In this document: in pieces, positions 62,058 through 64,000 of the stretch
Numbering within the stretch: position 1 is the first letter of the stretch
Layout: every line of letters starts with the position of its first letter
Origin: Neoarius graeffei
Taxonomy: Eukaryota > Chordata > Actinopteri > Siluriformes > Ariidae
Length of the DNA: 64,000 bases
Reading direction: 5' to 3'
Assembly: GCF_027579695.1 (NCBI RefSeq)
Contig: NC_083572.1
Location: 19,299,421-19,363,420, forward strand
Notes under the pieces: model-generated
Database searches by the model: none
What the model saw: the letters and a program-made list of their open reading frames with translations, nothing else
Told to the model about the DNA's origin: nothing
Translations under genes and position numbers: made by a program

Positions 62058-64000
62058 ATTTTTTTTTTTTTTGAACTTTTTTTTTTTTTTTATTAAACAA
62101 CACAGTACAGAACATCAAATTCCTTGACAAGACTAATATAATAAGCCTAGCAGTGTAAATAACAAACATATTTGACCCTGCAGCACTCAGAGAGCAAAAA
62201 AAAAAAAAAACATCAAGGCACATAATTTGGGTTTTCTCTCAAGTAAAGAGGTAATCTACTACAGGTGACCATCTCCTCAAAAAGACATCAGACCTCAATT
62301 GTAGTTGAGCAGACAAAGCCTCCATTTCATACACCTCCCTCAGCTTCTGTTTCCACTGAGTCACTGTAGGTGGCTGTGGTTTCCTCCAATTTAATGTCAC
62401 TATTTTTCTTGCTGTCATCAATAGTATATGCAACAAATACTGTTGGTCTTTAGTGTACATGTTTTCAGGAGTCTGATCGAGTAGGAATTGACTTGGGTTA
62501 AATGATAAGTCAATGTCCAAAATTTTATCTATCTCATTCTTTATGCCCTGCCAGAAAAAAAATTCTCTCTGGGCAATCCCAGAATATATGTGAATGGTCT
62601 CCGACCTTTCCACACTCCCTCCAGCAGTTCATTACATCAGGATCATTTATAAATGTTGAAACCACCAGGGGTGTCTTAAAGAATCTTGTCTTCATCTTCC
62701 AATCAAACTCCTTCCACATGTTACTATTAATGCCCTTGTGACATCTCATACATATTTTTTCCCATTCATCGTCCTCAATCACGATGTTTAGTTCTAGCTC
62801 CCATTTCCTTTTAATGTAAAAAGTATTACCTGGTATGTCCAACATCAAGTTTCGATAAATATGAGAGACATGATTTTTGGTAGGTGACTTGTTTGATTAT
62901 ATTAATGAAGTATTTTTCCATGTTTGTTGGAGTATTTTTAATTGTATTCCAATCTTTATGGTTCATAATGTAATGCCTAATCTGAAAATACCTAAACATA
63001 TCAGTTTGGGCTAATAAGAATTTATCCTGGAAATATGAAAATGGCTGTAAAATATTATCACAAAATAATTGATCAATAATCTTTAAGTCTATTTGTGCCC
63101 ATCTCTTAAAAGTGATATCAGTAATTGAAGGTGGAAATTCTGGGTTTCCAACTATTTGCATGGCCCTCGAAAGGGCATCTGTTCCCCTAATTCTCTTTTG
63201 AACTGTCAACCACACATTTAAAGTGTGTTTCACCCATATATTCTTAATTGTCACCTTCTTTTGAGACTGCTTACTAAGGAAAGCCAAAACAGATAAAGGT
63301 ATGCCTGGTAGTGAATTTTGTTCTATATCAACCCATCCTGTCTCTGTGTCCATACTAATCCAGGCTACTATCGCATTTAATTGCGCTGCCCAGTAGTAGT
63401 GTTTTATATTAGGGAGGCCAAGGCCACCCCTATCCTTCCCGAGAGTAAGTGTTTTAAGTCTCACTCTTGGTCTCCTATTCTGCCATATAAATTTGGATAT
63501 AAGCCTGTCTAACATATTAAAAGCTGATGTCGGAATCCTGATTGGAAGAGACTGAAACAAGAATAAAAGTCTTGGCAGGAGACTCATTTTAACAGCCTCC
63601 ACCCTACCCAGTAGAGACAGGGGCAGCACATCCCACCTCACCAGATCATCTCTCATTGTGTCAAATATTTTTTTATAATTTGCCTGATACAATCGTGTTA
63701 TTTGGGGAGTGAGTGTGACCCCTAGATATTTAAAGCCCTGTTTAGATTGACGAAAGGACACTGTATCATCCAGCTGGCTAGGCCAAGTCCCAGAGATCAT
63801 CATTGCTTCCGACTTGGAGCAGTTTATTTTATAACCAGACACTTGACTATATTCATTGAGATTTTGTAAAAGAGATGGAATTGAGGTGATAGGGTTTTCA
63901 ATAAATAATAATATATCATCAGCATATAAAGCTATCTTATGTTGATTACCACCCTCATCTCTTATTCCATGTATATGGGGATTACTTCTAATTAATTCGG
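62058..64000 (-). mobile_element. L1/Tx1-type LINE, 3' part
   Basis: On the - strand it runs from the RT region at the right edge to a 3' end with two A-runs (62058-62092), a poly(A) tail. Coding is described separately. The 5' part lies outside the window. It sits in the dnpep intron, antisense to the gene. Confidence 0.88.
62239..64000 (-). pseudogene. L1/Tx1-type LINE ORF2, C-terminal part, frameshifted
   Basis: At the right edge the frame reads GGNQHKIALYADDILLFIEN, with the catalytic YADD. It continues through VSGYKINCSKSEAMMI, FKYLGVTLT, LLGRVEAVKMSLLPRLLFLF and IWQNRRPRVRLKTLTLGKDR then GGLGLPNIKHYYWAAQL, typical of fish L1/Tx1 LINEs. It stops at 62826. The zinc-knuckle-like region MNCWRECGKVGDHSHIFWDC follows in another frame (62848-62534). 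The last part (GIKNEIDKILDIDL to VVDYLFT) is in a third frame (62613-62239), the second shift falling on an A8 run. Confidence 0.88.

Overview
The window is teleost fish genomic DNA. This rests on three vertebrate genes with fish-like sequence and GT-AG introns, and on a dense load of fish-type transposable elements: Tc1/mariner, hAT, L2, a chromovirus, a gmr1-like Gypsy, and tRNA-derived SINEs. I cannot name the species from sequence alone.

Genes. (1) tmem198 is on the + strand at the left edge. Its last three coding exons are present (914-1495, 4312-4511, 5942-6094) and the 5' part lies outside the window. (2) des (desmin) is on the - strand, and all nine coding exons can be placed between 18730 and 7916. 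Together they give 472 codons with consensus splice sites. (3) dnpep (aspartyl aminopeptidase) is on the + strand. Only its first coding exon (60335-60416) is present; the rest lies beyond the right edge. tmem198 and des converge with about 1.8 kb between their stop codons. The same three genes lie in one neighbourhood on human 2q35, which supports the calls, but SPEG and other genes that lie between DES and TMEM198 in human are absent here. A single exon of an unidentified gene or repeat (59838-59494, -) sits head-to-head with dnpep.

The 40 kb between des and dnpep is mainly transposable elements, many nested. 20.8-24.6 kb: L2 and RTE-like 3' ends, and a Tc1 relic split by a hAT element with a perfect 8-bp target duplication. 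25-34 kb: SINEs, an L2 fragment, a Tc1 copy with an internally inverted transposase, RTE-like fragments and a local ~500-bp duplication. 34.5-36.2 kb: a SINE split by a hAT-like element, itself split by a palindromic MITE. 36.9-41.7 kb: a nearly complete L2-type LINE whose esterase and EN/RT regions share one frame, separated by a single TGA. 41.9-45.2 kb: SINEs, a collapsed gmr1-like Gypsy and a Tc1 element. 49-55.6 kb: a DD41D mariner relic split by an intact, very young Tf1/sushi-type chromovirus. 55.9-59.2 kb: a hAT-like element with an internal deletion. 62-64 kb: the 3' end of an L1/Tx1-type LINE.

The des introns carry their own insertions: a Tc1 element with one nonsense codon in intron 8, a hAT MITE in intron 7, an 80-bp minisatellite in intron 4 and an inverted SINE pair in intron 3. 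The most informative single object is the chromovirus at 50162-55461. Its reading frames are intact, its LTRs differ at one position in 478, and it shows an 11-nt self-priming site, a G GGA AAA slippery site in the gag/pol overlap, and tRNA-like A and B boxes inside U5.
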